NCBI GenBank assembly: GCA_913020235.1
Contig: CAJWBT010000030.1
Coordinates: 1-12,631, forward strand
Direction: 5' to 3'
From: an uncultured Chloroflexota bacterium
Lineage (GTDB): Bacteria; Chloroflexota; Dehalococcoidia; UBA3495
Length of the DNA: 12,631 nucleotides
The notes below the pieces were generated by a model that was given only the letters and a program-made list of their open reading frames with translations, was not told where the DNA came from and did no database searches. This document shows, one piece after another, positions 7,038 to 12,631 of this stretch; within the stretch, counting starts at the first letter, position 1, and every line of letters begins with the position of its first letter. Made by a program: the position numbers and the translations under genes.

Positions 7038-7185
7038 TCTCCTGTTCCCTTGCCGGCCTAGCCGCGGGAGGGGCAGGCTTCCGGCAGGCCGAAGCCGGCG
7101 GGTGCGGGCCGGGCCCGGAACATCTCCGCCCCGAACTGTTCCGCCCAGCAGGCCGGAGGTCTCATCGGCGTTGATTGCCCGTAAG

Positions 7186-7214
7186 ATTGTAAAGTGTACT
7201 TGATATATTGACAA
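7186..7214 (-). promoter_or_regulatory. Promoter of the molybdate transporter
   Basis: On the minus strand TTGTCA (7209-7214) and TACAAT (7186-7191) are exactly 17 bp apart, each with one mismatch to consensus. The start point would be near 7179, giving a GC-rich leader of about 140 nt before the transporter. Confidence 0.7.
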
Positions 7215-7228
7215 GCGTAACGTACATT
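7193..7228. promoter_or_regulatory. Candidate operator between the divergent molybdate genes
   Basis: AGTGTAC (7193-7199) and GTACATT (7222-7228) form an imperfect inverted repeat (one mismatch in seven) centred near 7210. The centre lies on the -35 box of the transporter promoter and on the extended -10 box of the regulator promoter. A dimer bound here could control both genes. Assignment to the adjacent regulator is inference. Confidence 0.35.
7201..7209 (+). promoter_or_regulatory. Extended -10 promoter of the regulator
   Basis: TGATATATT matches an extended -10 element (TGn followed by TATATT, 7204-7209). No good -35 hexamer is found at normal spacing. Transcription would start near 7216, about 20 nt before the GTG at 7235, and no Shine-Dalgarno is visible. 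Confidence 0.45.
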
Positions 7229-7234
7229 ATCGGT

Positions 7235-8374
7235 GTGTCGTATTTGTGCAACAACTTGAGGGGCCATCGGCGGAACGCCGGCCTTTCTCAGCAGGCGCTG
7301 GCCGGCCGGGCCGGCATCAGCCGCCAGGCCTACGCCAGTCTGGAGTCGGGGAGGTCCAGCCCGTCGACCGACGTAGCCTTGCGTCTGGCCCGCGCTCTGG
7401 GGACCGCGGTCGAAGCCTTGTTTTCCCTGGCGGATGAGCCTCCCGGGGTGGTCCAGGCCGACCTGGTGGGAGCCTCGGAAGCGGATCGGCTTTCCAGCAG
7501 TGGTCCCTGGTCCCGGCGGGCCCGCCTCGTGCGGGTTGGCAGCCGGTTGCTGGCCATGCCTCTGGCGGGACCGGCCGTGGCCCGGGACTCTCTTGTGGAC
7601 GCCGAGGGGGTAATTCTTTCCGGCTCCCGAGGTGGAAATCAAGTGACCGTCCAGCCCTTTGACGAGGCCGAGGCGGAGATGCCCGCCCTGGTATTGTTGG
7701 GCTGCGACCCGGCGGCGTCACTGCTGGAGCCGGGATTGGGCCGTTACGGTGTCAAGCTGGTGTGGGCCGAGCAGGGTAGCTGCCAGGCCCTAGCCGGCCT
7801 GGCGCGAGGTGAAGCCCATGTGGCGGGATGCCACTTGATGGACGAGGTTACCGGCCTATACAACGTATCCTGGGTACGGAGAATGGTGCCCTTCGCCTGC
7901 ACCCTGGTGACCTTTGCCGCGTGGCGGCAGGGGCTGATAGTGGCTGCGGGCAACCCCAAGGATATCCGGAGCGTGGAAGACCTGGCAGCGCCGGACGTCA
8001 CCATCATCAACCGTGAGGCTGGGTCCGGTAGCCGGTCGCTGCTGGACCGGCAGCTTCAGCGGCTGGGTATCCCTTCCACTATCCTGGACGGGTATCACCG
8101 GGAAGCCGGAGGACATCTGGCGGTGGCACGGGCCATCTCCTCCGGGCTGGCGGACGCCGGGGTCGGCGTGCAAGCGGTCGCCGCCGCGTTGGGGCTGGAC
8201 TTTGTCCCCCTGGAAGAGGAACGGTACGACCTGGTAATCCCCAATCACCTGATCAACGAGCTTGGCGTGCAGGCGCTGCTGGACCTACTCCGGCGGCCCG
8301 GGCTTCGCCGCCGGGTCGAGACCCTCGGGGGATACGACGTGTCGAGCATGGGCGTCCCGGTGTCGGGGGCCTGA
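7235..8374 (+). CDS. Xre-type HTH regulator fused to a molybdate-binding-like domain
   Basis: A cytoplasmic one-component regulator of 379 residues. LRGHRRNAGLSQQALAGRAGISRQ followed by AYASLESGRSSPSTDVALRLARALG (8-56) is a Cro/CI-type helix-turn-helix. Residues from about 150 to the end form a substrate-binding domain like periplasmic molybdate-binding proteins (COG1910 type). Visible marks are LGCDPAASLLEPGL (155-168), NREAGSGSRSLLD (259-271), YHREAGGHLAVARAISSGLADAGVGV (from 287) and LDFVPLEEERYDLVIP (near 322). There is no signal peptide, so the domain senses ligand inside the cell. The frame opens at TTG 7208, within promoter elements; GTG 7235 fits the family N-terminus better, and TTG 7244 is an alternative. 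It is divergent from the transporter and probably regulates it in response to molybdate. Confidence 0.87.
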   Translation: MSYLCNNLRGHRRNAGLSQQALAGRAGISRQAYASLESGRSSPSTDVALRLARALGTAVEALFSLADEPPGVVQADLVGASEADRLSSSGPWSRRARLVRVGSRLLAMPLAGPAVARDSLVDAEGVILSGSRGGNQVTVQPFDEAEAEMPALVLLGCDPAASLLEPGLGRYGVKLVWAEQGSCQALAGLARGEAHVAGCHLMDEVTGLYNVSWVRRMVPFACTLVTFAAWRQGLIVAAGNPKDIRSVEDLAAPDVTIINREAGSGSRSLLDRQLQRLGIPSTILDGYHREAGGHLAVARAISSGLADAGVGVQAVAAALGLDFVPLEEERYDLVIPNHLINELGVQALLDLLRRPGLRRRVETLGGYDVSSMGVPVSGA

Positions 8375-8712
8375 GATATCCCAGGGTCGTTCAAGTATTA
8401 CCCTTCGGCAGGACTTTTGCCTTCCTTGATGACGACGGGTGCGCAACCTGCCCGCTAACGTTCAACCGCACCGCCTCTCATTCAACGCCCAGCAGGCCTA
8501 GATGCCCGAGCGAGCACTGGCGTCATGCTGTAGCTGGGAGAAGATCCCCGAGGCGTGTTTCAGGACATTGAGTGCCGAAGATGTGACCCACTTCCAAAGG
8601 GGAATGTCGCCCGTGGACAGGCTAGGTCAGGGGCAGGTGGGGCCGTGGAAGCGGGGGCCGACCAGGAGGTCGAGGGGAGATAGGCGCCGACAACGTCCGA
8701 GCGCCCGCGTGG
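8375..8712. other. Intergenic stretch, no gene recognised
   Basis: Downstream of the regulator I see no convincing coding frame, terminator or repeat. A frame at 8502-8732 on the plus strand lacks a ribosome site and a familiar protein pattern. Confidence 0.45.
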
Positions 8713-8838
8713 TTACCTTCGAGCCCCTTTAAGCTGTTTCTTTAACCCGTTGGTCCTACCTGCTTGCTGATTGATGCGCTTCACGAATTCCTCAGCCGTT
8801 TCTTCTCGCTTTTCCTGCTTGGGTTTGTTCCCGGCCAT
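8713..8838 (-). CDS. Possible small basic protein of 41 residues
   Basis: On the minus strand ATG 8838 opens a 41-codon frame ending in TAA at 8713. It begins MAGNKPKQEKREETAEEFVK and continues with RINQQAGRTN then GLKKQLKGARR. The peptide is very rich in Lys, Arg, Glu and Gln, could form one or two amphipathic helices, and has no signal peptide or cysteine. GAGGAG ends nine nt before the ATG, which is an acceptable ribosome site. I do not recognise a family. It stands alone in an 800-bp gap, facing the regulator's end. The lack of stop codons in such a short frame could be chance, but the composition looks protein-like. Confidence 0.45.
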   Translation of the reverse strand: MAGNKPKQEKREETAEEFVKRINQQAGRTNGLKKQLKGARR

Positions 8839-9093
8839 GATCGCTTGCTCCTCGGGTTTGATGGACAAGAGTGAATGTGCTCACCGCTGGAGAACGGTCC
8901 CAGGCTTTCCCAGTTCATTTCGAGCGCCCTGCGAGACGGTTCTCGCTTATCTTACACCAAACAGCTCTCTCAAGCCTACTGGAACGAACGCCGCCCGCAG
9001 GCGCTTTGATTAGGTGCTCTGGCTGGCGGGAAGGTCGTCATCGGCCTGGTGACACCTCCCGCTCGCCTTCTACATCTGTTCCGGCCTTCCGGG
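8839..9093. other. Intergenic stretch upstream of yajQ
   Basis: No convincing gene is found. Short frames on both strands lack ribosome sites. The region would have to hold the promoter of the small minus-strand frame, but I found no good pair of hexamers for it. Confidence 0.4.
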
Positions 9094-9123
9094 TTCACCT
9101 CGGACCGGGGCTTCGTGTATCAT
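9094..9123 (+). promoter_or_regulatory. Possible yajQ promoter
   Basis: TTCACC (9094-9099) and TATCAT (9118-9123) are 18 bp apart, with TG just before the -10 box. The start would be near 9130, leaving about 50 nt to the yajQ ATG. The -35 match is only four of six. Confidence 0.4.
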
Positions 9124-9180
9124 GTGTATGCCCGTTCTCCAGATTCTTTGTTCTTCATCGTTCTCAGGAGGTCTTTCCCA

Positions 9181-9666
9181 ATGCCTTCCTTTGATGTGGT
9201 CTCCCGAACAGACCTTATGGAGGTAGACAACGCCGTAAATAGCGTTCGGAGAGAGATCAAACAACGCTTTGACTTGGCCGGTACCAAGTGTGCCATAGAC
9301 CGCGCCGAAGACTCGCTTACGATGACCGCCGACGACACCATGAAATTGCAGCAGTTAAAGGAATTGCTTTTCAAGTATCTTGCCGGCCGGAAGGTTGACC
9401 AGCGGTCCCTGGAGTTCAAGACACCGCAGAACGCCGCGGGTGGGAGCCTCCGGCAAACCATCACGATCAAACAAGGAATCGATGGTGACCTGGGACGCAG
9501 AATAAACAAAGCCGTGCGCGGCGCTAAGCTCAAGGTCCAGGTGAGTATCCAGGGATCTGAACTCCGGGTTTCGGCCAAGAAGAGGGATGACTTGCAATCG
9601 ACGATCGCTTTCATCAAGGAGATGGAAATCGATCAGCCATTGCAGTATGTGAATTTGCGCGATTAA
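9181..9666 (+). CDS. yajQ: YajQ-family nucleotide-binding protein
   Basis: A 161-residue cytoplasmic protein, the normal length for the family. MPSFDVVSRTDLMEVDNAVN, then QRFDLAGTK, LLFKYLAGRKVD and the C-terminal FIKEMEIDQPLQYVNLRD are all hallmark YajQ segments. Family members bind nucleotides, and one (XC_3703 of Xanthomonas) binds cyclic di-GMP and acts with a transcription factor. Whether this protein binds cyclic di-GMP cannot be read from the sequence. ATG 9181 is preceded by AGGAGGT (9166-9172) eight nt upstream, which excludes the longer frame from 9049. It appears monocistronic, and there is no clear terminator after it. Confidence 0.95.
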   Translation: MPSFDVVSRTDLMEVDNAVNSVRREIKQRFDLAGTKCAIDRAEDSLTMTADDTMKLQQLKELLFKYLAGRKVDQRSLEFKTPQNAAGGSLRQTITIKQGIDGDLGRRINKAVRGAKLKVQVSIQGSELRVSAKKRDDLQSTIAFIKEMEIDQPLQYVNLRD

Positions 9667-10462
9667 GCGGGGAGTCAAACTGCTTGCATGCAGCTTCGGC
9701 TCATGCCATCATCCACCTCTCGGGTCTTCTTACCTCCAATTGTGCCTCATTATCGCCGGTGGTCTACACTCGTTGCCCCGGGTCGTCGGTTCCAATGTGT
9801 TGCCGCCTGCCAACACTGGGATTGGGACGGCGGGAACCGGCAGCAACGAAGATTAGAATCATGGCGGCAGCGGCAAATGGAGAGCCCGCGGCTAGAACGA
9901 ATAACCGAGTGCTGTGGAAAAGACAACGCGGGTGGCCGGGTCATTTGCCTGGCCCCTTTGCTGCTCTCTCGGATGTAGCAAATTCAGGGGGTAGCACCCG
10001 GCCCGGGTATTCCCTCAGCACATGCTCTGGAGGCTGCGGAACTGCCGGTACCGGTAGGGCTGGTGCCCAACGCCCAAGGGTGTGCGCTTGAACTTAAGAG
10101 TCATTTCGATAAAGTAGAGCAAGGGCGGCCCCAGGGTCGGCCTCGCGGTGATGAGGTGTGGGAATTGCTTGTGGGTGAAATGCGGGCTTTACCGATTGAA
10201 CTCTCGTGTCCGGAAGGCACCTGCACCGCAAGCATTCCGCCCTCAACTTCGCTCTAGCAACCCCCGGCGGCCCTGGGACGCCGATTACGGATACTTGCCC
10301 GCACGAGACAGATGCTCTCCGTTCGATGTCCGATTCTCAGCGACGTGCTTTCGATCGCGGCGAGCCGAGACGAGTTGAAACAGGACGGACCGGCTTACAA
10401 CCACGCAAAACCAACTCCGGCAGGGGCAAGGTGAGGATGTCCGGCCGCGCCAGTTTGATTAC
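9667..10462. other. 800-bp stretch between yajQ and cheX, no secure gene
   Basis: No large gene is convincing. On the minus strand an open stretch from 9940 to 9764 encodes one strongly hydrophobic segment (TRLFVLAAGSPFAAAAMILI, then FVAAGSRR), but its only ATG (9862) lies inside that segment and no ribosome site is seen. On the plus strand a frame from 9979 to 10257 has protein-like composition in its second half (GDEVWELLVGEMRALPIEL) but only a GTG start at 10063. Either could be the relic of a decayed gene. A weak TTGAAA/TACAAC pair with a 15-bp gap precedes cheX. Confidence 0.4.
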
Positions 10463-10477
10463 GGGAGGATGCTCAGG

Positions 10478-10948
10478 ATGAAGGAAGAGTATGTGAACTC
10501 GTTTCTAGCTCCAGCCAAACTGGTTTGGAAAAAGGAACTGGGAGATTCTCTTGAGTTGGCGGGCGCGCAGGTTGTCTCAAGCCAGTTCACCACCGACGAC
10601 CTGACTGCAATCATAGGTGTCAGCGGCTGGCTTGAAGGCAGTGTTCTCTACGGGTTCAGCGAGGATACTTCGCTCGCCATAGTCCGCAGAATGATCGGAG
10701 AAGATGTCGCCGACTACCGAGATGAGATGGGGCTCTCGGCACTGGGTGAGATCGCCAACATGATCACGGGCAACGCTGCCACCCAGTTGTCTCAGGCTGG
10801 TTATCCATGCGACATCAGTCCACCGGTCATCGTCGAATCGCCAGGCCTCAGGTTCACTACATTTGGCGGGTCCCAGATTCTCGTGACCCTTCTCAGTTCG
10901 CTGGGGCCTCTGAACGTGCGACTCAACCTAAACGAAAGGTCCGAGTAG
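10478..10948 (+). CDS. cheX: CheX-family CheY-P phosphatase
   Basis: A 156-residue cytoplasmic protein of the CheC/CheX/FliY phosphatase group, which removes phosphate from CheY-type receivers. LGEIANMITGNAATQLSQAGY (89-109) contains one E-x2-N motif (Glu91, Asn94), the catalytic signature of CheX; CheC proteins usually have two. The N-terminal part (GVSGWLEGSVLYGFSEDTSLAIVRRMIGE) is the usual first half of the fold. I chose ATG 10478 because GGGAGG (10463-10468) lies nine nt upstream; ATG 10469 directly follows that site. No chemotaxis receptor, CheA or flagellar gene is visible, so the target may be the receiver protein encoded 365 nt downstream. Confidence 0.88.
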   Translation: MKEEYVNSFLAPAKLVWKKELGDSLELAGAQVVSSQFTTDDLTAIIGVSGWLEGSVLYGFSEDTSLAIVRRMIGEDVADYRDEMGLSALGEIANMITGNAATQLSQAGYPCDISPPVIVESPGLRFTTFGGSQILVTLLSSLGPLNVRLNLNERSE

Positions 10949-11199
10949 GAGCGGCCGCCCAGTTCGGGATAGAACATAGGACAGAAACCGCCTTGGGCTC
11001 TACGCCTTCCAGATCAAACTTCACCGGGATGCCCGGCAGGGCGGACGCTTGGCCCGGATAGCTCCACGGTTGCGATAAGTAATGGCAAGCCGACCACTCT
11101 CATTGATCCCAGCGATCGTTGTGGTATGCCGGCGAGGGACTTCACAACTGTGGGCGGCGCGTCACCTCAACTGCCCGCCCCACTCTGGGGACACCGGCC
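10949..11199. other. Intergenic stretch between cheX and the receiver gene
   Basis: No gene or histidine-kinase remnant is recognisable in any frame up to the receiver gene. The first 250 bp contain no clear repeat or terminator. Confidence 0.4.
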
Positions 11200-11227
11200 T
11201 TGACAGGTCATTGGAAGCCAGCATGAT
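11200..11227 (+). promoter_or_regulatory. Promoter of the receiver gene
   Basis: A perfect TTGACA (11200-11205) and CATGAT (11222-11227, four of six) are 16 bp apart. Transcription would begin near 11234, with an 80-nt leader. This suggests the receiver can be transcribed independently of cheX. Confidence 0.45.
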
Positions 11228-11313
11228 CCCCGAGGCCTTCCGGAATATCTTCGCTTTACCCCCGTTCGGATCCCCGTCGATGTAACCTCTGTGTCGAATC
11301 GCGAGGCAAGGCC

Positions 11314-11706
11314 ATGAAGTCCATTTGGGATAATCTGCTGGTTGAGGACGAGCCGGCGGTCCGGGGTCTGGCGGCCCTGGCACTTCGGCGGCAGGGCTAC
11401 AGGGTGCTGGAGGCGACCAATGGCCAAGAGGCCATGCTGGTAGCCCAAGAGTGCGGCGGAAACGCAATCGACCTGCTGCTGACCGACGTGGTGATGCCCC
11501 GGATGGGTGGCCGAGAGCTGGCTGATCGGCTCCGTCCTCTAATGCCTCAGATGAAGGTGCTGCTAAGCTCCGGGTTCCCTGACCAGGCGCCCGCGCCGGA
11601 CGAGGAGTGGAATCCTGGTATTGCCTTCATGCCGAAGCCGTTCACCCCGGTTGTGCTGGCCCAGAAAGTGCGAGAGGTACTGGACACGCCGAGCCCGGAA
11701 GCATAG
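11314..11706 (+). CDS. Stand-alone CheY-like response regulator receiver
   Basis: A 130-residue single receiver domain without an output domain. All key residues are visible: the acidic pair Glu11-Asp12 in LLVEDEPAV, the phospho-acceptor Asp58 in LLLTDVVMP, Ser86 in LLSSGF, and Lys108 in FMPKPF. The sequence GYRVLEATNGQEA and VVMPRMGGRELADRLR most resembles receiver domains at the C-terminus of hybrid histidine kinases, so it may descend from one. The ATG at 11314 is preceded by GAGG about seven nt upstream. No kinase is adjacent. A CheX phosphatase is encoded just upstream on the same strand and may act on it. Confidence 0.88.
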   Translation: MKSIWDNLLVEDEPAVRGLAALALRRQGYRVLEATNGQEAMLVAQECGGNAIDLLLTDVVMPRMGGRELADRLRPLMPQMKVLLSSGFPDQAPAPDEEWNPGIAFMPKPFTPVVLAQKVREVLDTPSPEA

Positions 11707-12100
11707 CGATTCCGAACGGGGCCATCACCGCTGACCGGGTCCATATCAAGGCGCAAAACTGGGATTGAGCGAGTCTGGCACGGACTATGGGAAGGCTGCC
11801 GCCTGACCGCGCTTACACTCTTATCGACATCCCCTCCTTCTAGAATGTCGGGATCCATCCCGTGTAACCGCAGCGCGGATTTGTTGGTCCGGAGCGATGT
11901 CCTCCTTGTTTTCGTTTCCATCTTGGCGCCCTAGCTGCGCCGAGCGCTCTGCTTCTTCAGCCCCAGATGTCCACCCATTGGTTCGGTGTAGAGCGCCAAC
12001 AGCTCCTCCTGTTGATGGTGGCGCGGGCGAACGTTTAGAGCAGGCGCCTCCGCATTGGGACGGTCATCCGGCCCGGACAGGGTAGCTTGGGTAACCGTTA
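11707..12100. other. Intergenic stretch after the receiver gene, no gene recognised
   Basis: I see no coding frame with a ribosome site and family resemblance. A minus-strand frame from 11921 overlaps the end of the receiver gene and lacks a Shine-Dalgarno. No clear terminator follows the receiver. Confidence 0.4.
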
Positions 12101-12160
12101 CCTGAACTTGTCGAAGGCCCGTCTAGGGTTCGACGGGCTCGGCACGGACGGCCAGGTTCG
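12101..12160. repeat. REP-like palindromic element (CTTGTCGAA...TTCGAC type)
   Basis: GAACTTGTCGAA (12104-12115) and TTCGACGGGCTC (12129-12140) form an imperfect inverted repeat in which the three non-matching positions can pair as G-U in RNA. The element resembles the dispersed CCTGAGCTTGTCGAAGG / GGTTCGACAAGCTCAG repeat found in many environmental bacterial genomes. One copy only is visible in this window. Confidence 0.5.
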
Positions 12161-12208
12161 GTCAGGGGCGCGTTACTCGTAAGGTCCGGCCGGCACCCCG
12201 TTTGAGTA

Positions 12209-12237
12209 TTGACTAGCCTTCACTTCTGCGGTCTAAT
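12209..12237 (+). promoter_or_regulatory. Promoter of the right-edge gene
   Basis: TTGACT (12209-12214) and TCTAAT (12232-12237) are exactly 17 bp apart, each with a single mismatch to consensus. Transcription would begin near 12244, about 350 nt before the ATG at 12595. Confidence 0.6.
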
Positions 12238-12243
12238 GGGTCT

Positions 12244-12594
12244 TCAAAGGAGGGGTTGCCAGCGGCTTACAGCCGGCCGGCCAAGGCCGGCGGCTGAGGA
12301 ATCGGTGCTTCATCCGCCATAGTTCCGCCATTTCCGTCCGCTGCCCTGGGTATTCGCCGCGGGAGCGACCCTTCGCCGGATCCCGCAGGTAGCGGGCCTT
12401 TTGTGGCCCGAGACAAGATGGAGAGCGGCGGCCGGCACGTTTCTCCCGGGGGGAGCGGACACCGGGCTGGACGGCCTCAGCTACCGGCTGGACGGTCAGG
12501 GACCTGAGAGACGCGAGAATCTGGGAGGATTTTTCGGAAGGTCCCCATTTTGTGAAGGGTTGGAGCTTTTCATTCAAAGGGAGGTGAGCGAGCC
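12244..12594 (+). ncRNA. Long structured 5' leader with competing hairpins (candidate cis-regulatory RNA)
   Basis: The presumed leader begins with a strong stem, 12270-12296, of CAGCC/GGCTG plus GCCGGCC/GGCCGGC with one bulged G. Further on, four segments can pair in a chain: GCGGGA (12359-12364) with TCCCGC (12381-12386); CCCGC (12382-12386) with GCGGG (12392-12396); and CGGGCC (12393-12398) with GGCCCG (12405-12410). The second pairing excludes both others, as in attenuators and riboswitches. I could not match it to T-box, TPP, cobalamin or another class I know. High GC content makes some pairing expected by chance. Confidence 0.35.
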
Positions 12595-12631
12595 ATGGCA
12601 CTGGTACGTTGCCTGACCGAAATTGGGATGG
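12595..12631 (+). CDS. Start of a probable Lin0512-family protein (runs off the right edge)
   Basis: ATG 12595 is preceded by GGGAGGTGA (12579-12587) seven nt upstream, an excellent ribosome site. The twelve complete codons read MALVRCLTEIGM, which resembles the N-terminus of the uncharacterised Lin0512 family (typically an EMGMGVDxHG-like start). The family has no established function. With only twelve residues visible the family call is tentative, while the existence of a gene here is well supported by the ribosome site and promoter. Confidence 0.5.
   Translation, partial: MALVRCLTEIGM

Noticed and set aside
7038..7214. N-terminal extension of the molybdate transporter from TTG 7214
   Set aside because: The TTG is the -35 hexamer of the transporter promoter, and the extra residues do not resemble the family N-terminus.
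8502..8732. A 76-codon plus-strand frame after the regulator
   Set aside because: There is no ribosome site, the translation has no familiar pattern, and its end overlaps the more plausible minus-strand small protein.
9049..9180. 44-residue N-terminal extension of YajQ
   Set aside because: A perfect AAGGAGGT-like site precedes ATG 9181 and the family N-terminus begins there.
11547..11921. A 124-codon minus-strand frame overlapping the receiver gene
   Set aside because: It has no Shine-Dalgarno, and a large part is antisense to the receiver domain with its conserved residues. No family pattern is visible.
12121..12145. GGTTCGACGGG resembling the 5' end of tmRNA
   Set aside because: The surrounding bases match the REP-like palindrome. 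No tRNA-like end, tag reading frame or 3' acceptor half is found downstream.
12233..12601. A 122-codon minus-strand frame at the right edge
   Set aside because: It overlaps a strong plus-strand promoter, ribosome site and start codon. It has no ribosome site of its own that I can see, and its composition is typical of antisense GC-rich DNA.
1..12631. CRISPR array, tRNA, rRNA, insertion sequence or integration site
   Set aside because: I saw no regularly spaced direct repeats, no cloverleaf with a TTCGA loop in context, no rRNA conserved segments, and no transposase or integrase motifs. A tRNAscan or Infernal run would be needed to exclude small RNAs fully.

Overview
This is a GC-rich bacterial chromosomal window with ordinary housekeeping and accessory genes. 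I see no phage, transposase, CRISPR array, rRNA or tRNA. Gene content suggests Chloroflexota (Dehalococcoidia or SAR202-like). That is an inference from three things: a UbiD/UbiA/UbiX/MenG set of the kind used in the futalosine menaquinone route, a small double zinc-ribbon protein of a type I associate with that phylum, and long GC-rich intergenic stretches with dispersed palindromes. No sequence feature fixes the taxon.

Layout, left to right. The 5' part of prfA (release factor 1) runs off the left edge on the minus strand. Also on the minus strand, in transcription order, comes a quinone operon: a UbiD-family decarboxylase (4774-3317), a UbiA-family prenyltransferase (3201-2305), the flavin prenyltransferase UbiX (2163-1576) and MenG/UbiE (1495-770). 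A strong sigma70-type promoter sits just upstream at 4878-4907. Together these attach a polyprenyl tail to a hydroxy-naphthoate or hydroxybenzoate acid, remove the carboxyl group with prenyl-FMN supplied by UbiX, and methylate the ring. UbiD plus UbiX beside MenG fits the late futalosine (mqn) pathway better than the classical men pathway, which needs no UbiD. Next on the minus strand is a 102-residue zinc-ribbon protein with its own promoters, a perfect Shine-Dalgarno and a clear terminator.

The centre holds a divergent molybdate pair: a MOT1-family transporter (minus) and an Xre-type regulator fused to a molybdate-binding-like domain (plus). They share about 50 bp of overlapping promoters and a candidate operator.

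The right third is plus-strand and sparse: a YajQ-family protein, a CheX phosphatase, an orphan CheY-like receiver, and at the right edge the first codons of a probable Lin0512-family gene behind a 350-nt leader. Between them lie stretches of 350-900 bp with no convincing large gene. They hold one likely 41-residue small protein on the minus strand, some promoter-like sites and a REP-like palindrome. The most interesting unexplained structures are the Lin0512 leader with mutually exclusive hairpins, the leader hairpin that can cover the zinc-ribbon ribosome site, the shared molybdate control region, and the UbiA protein lacking its first motif aspartate.
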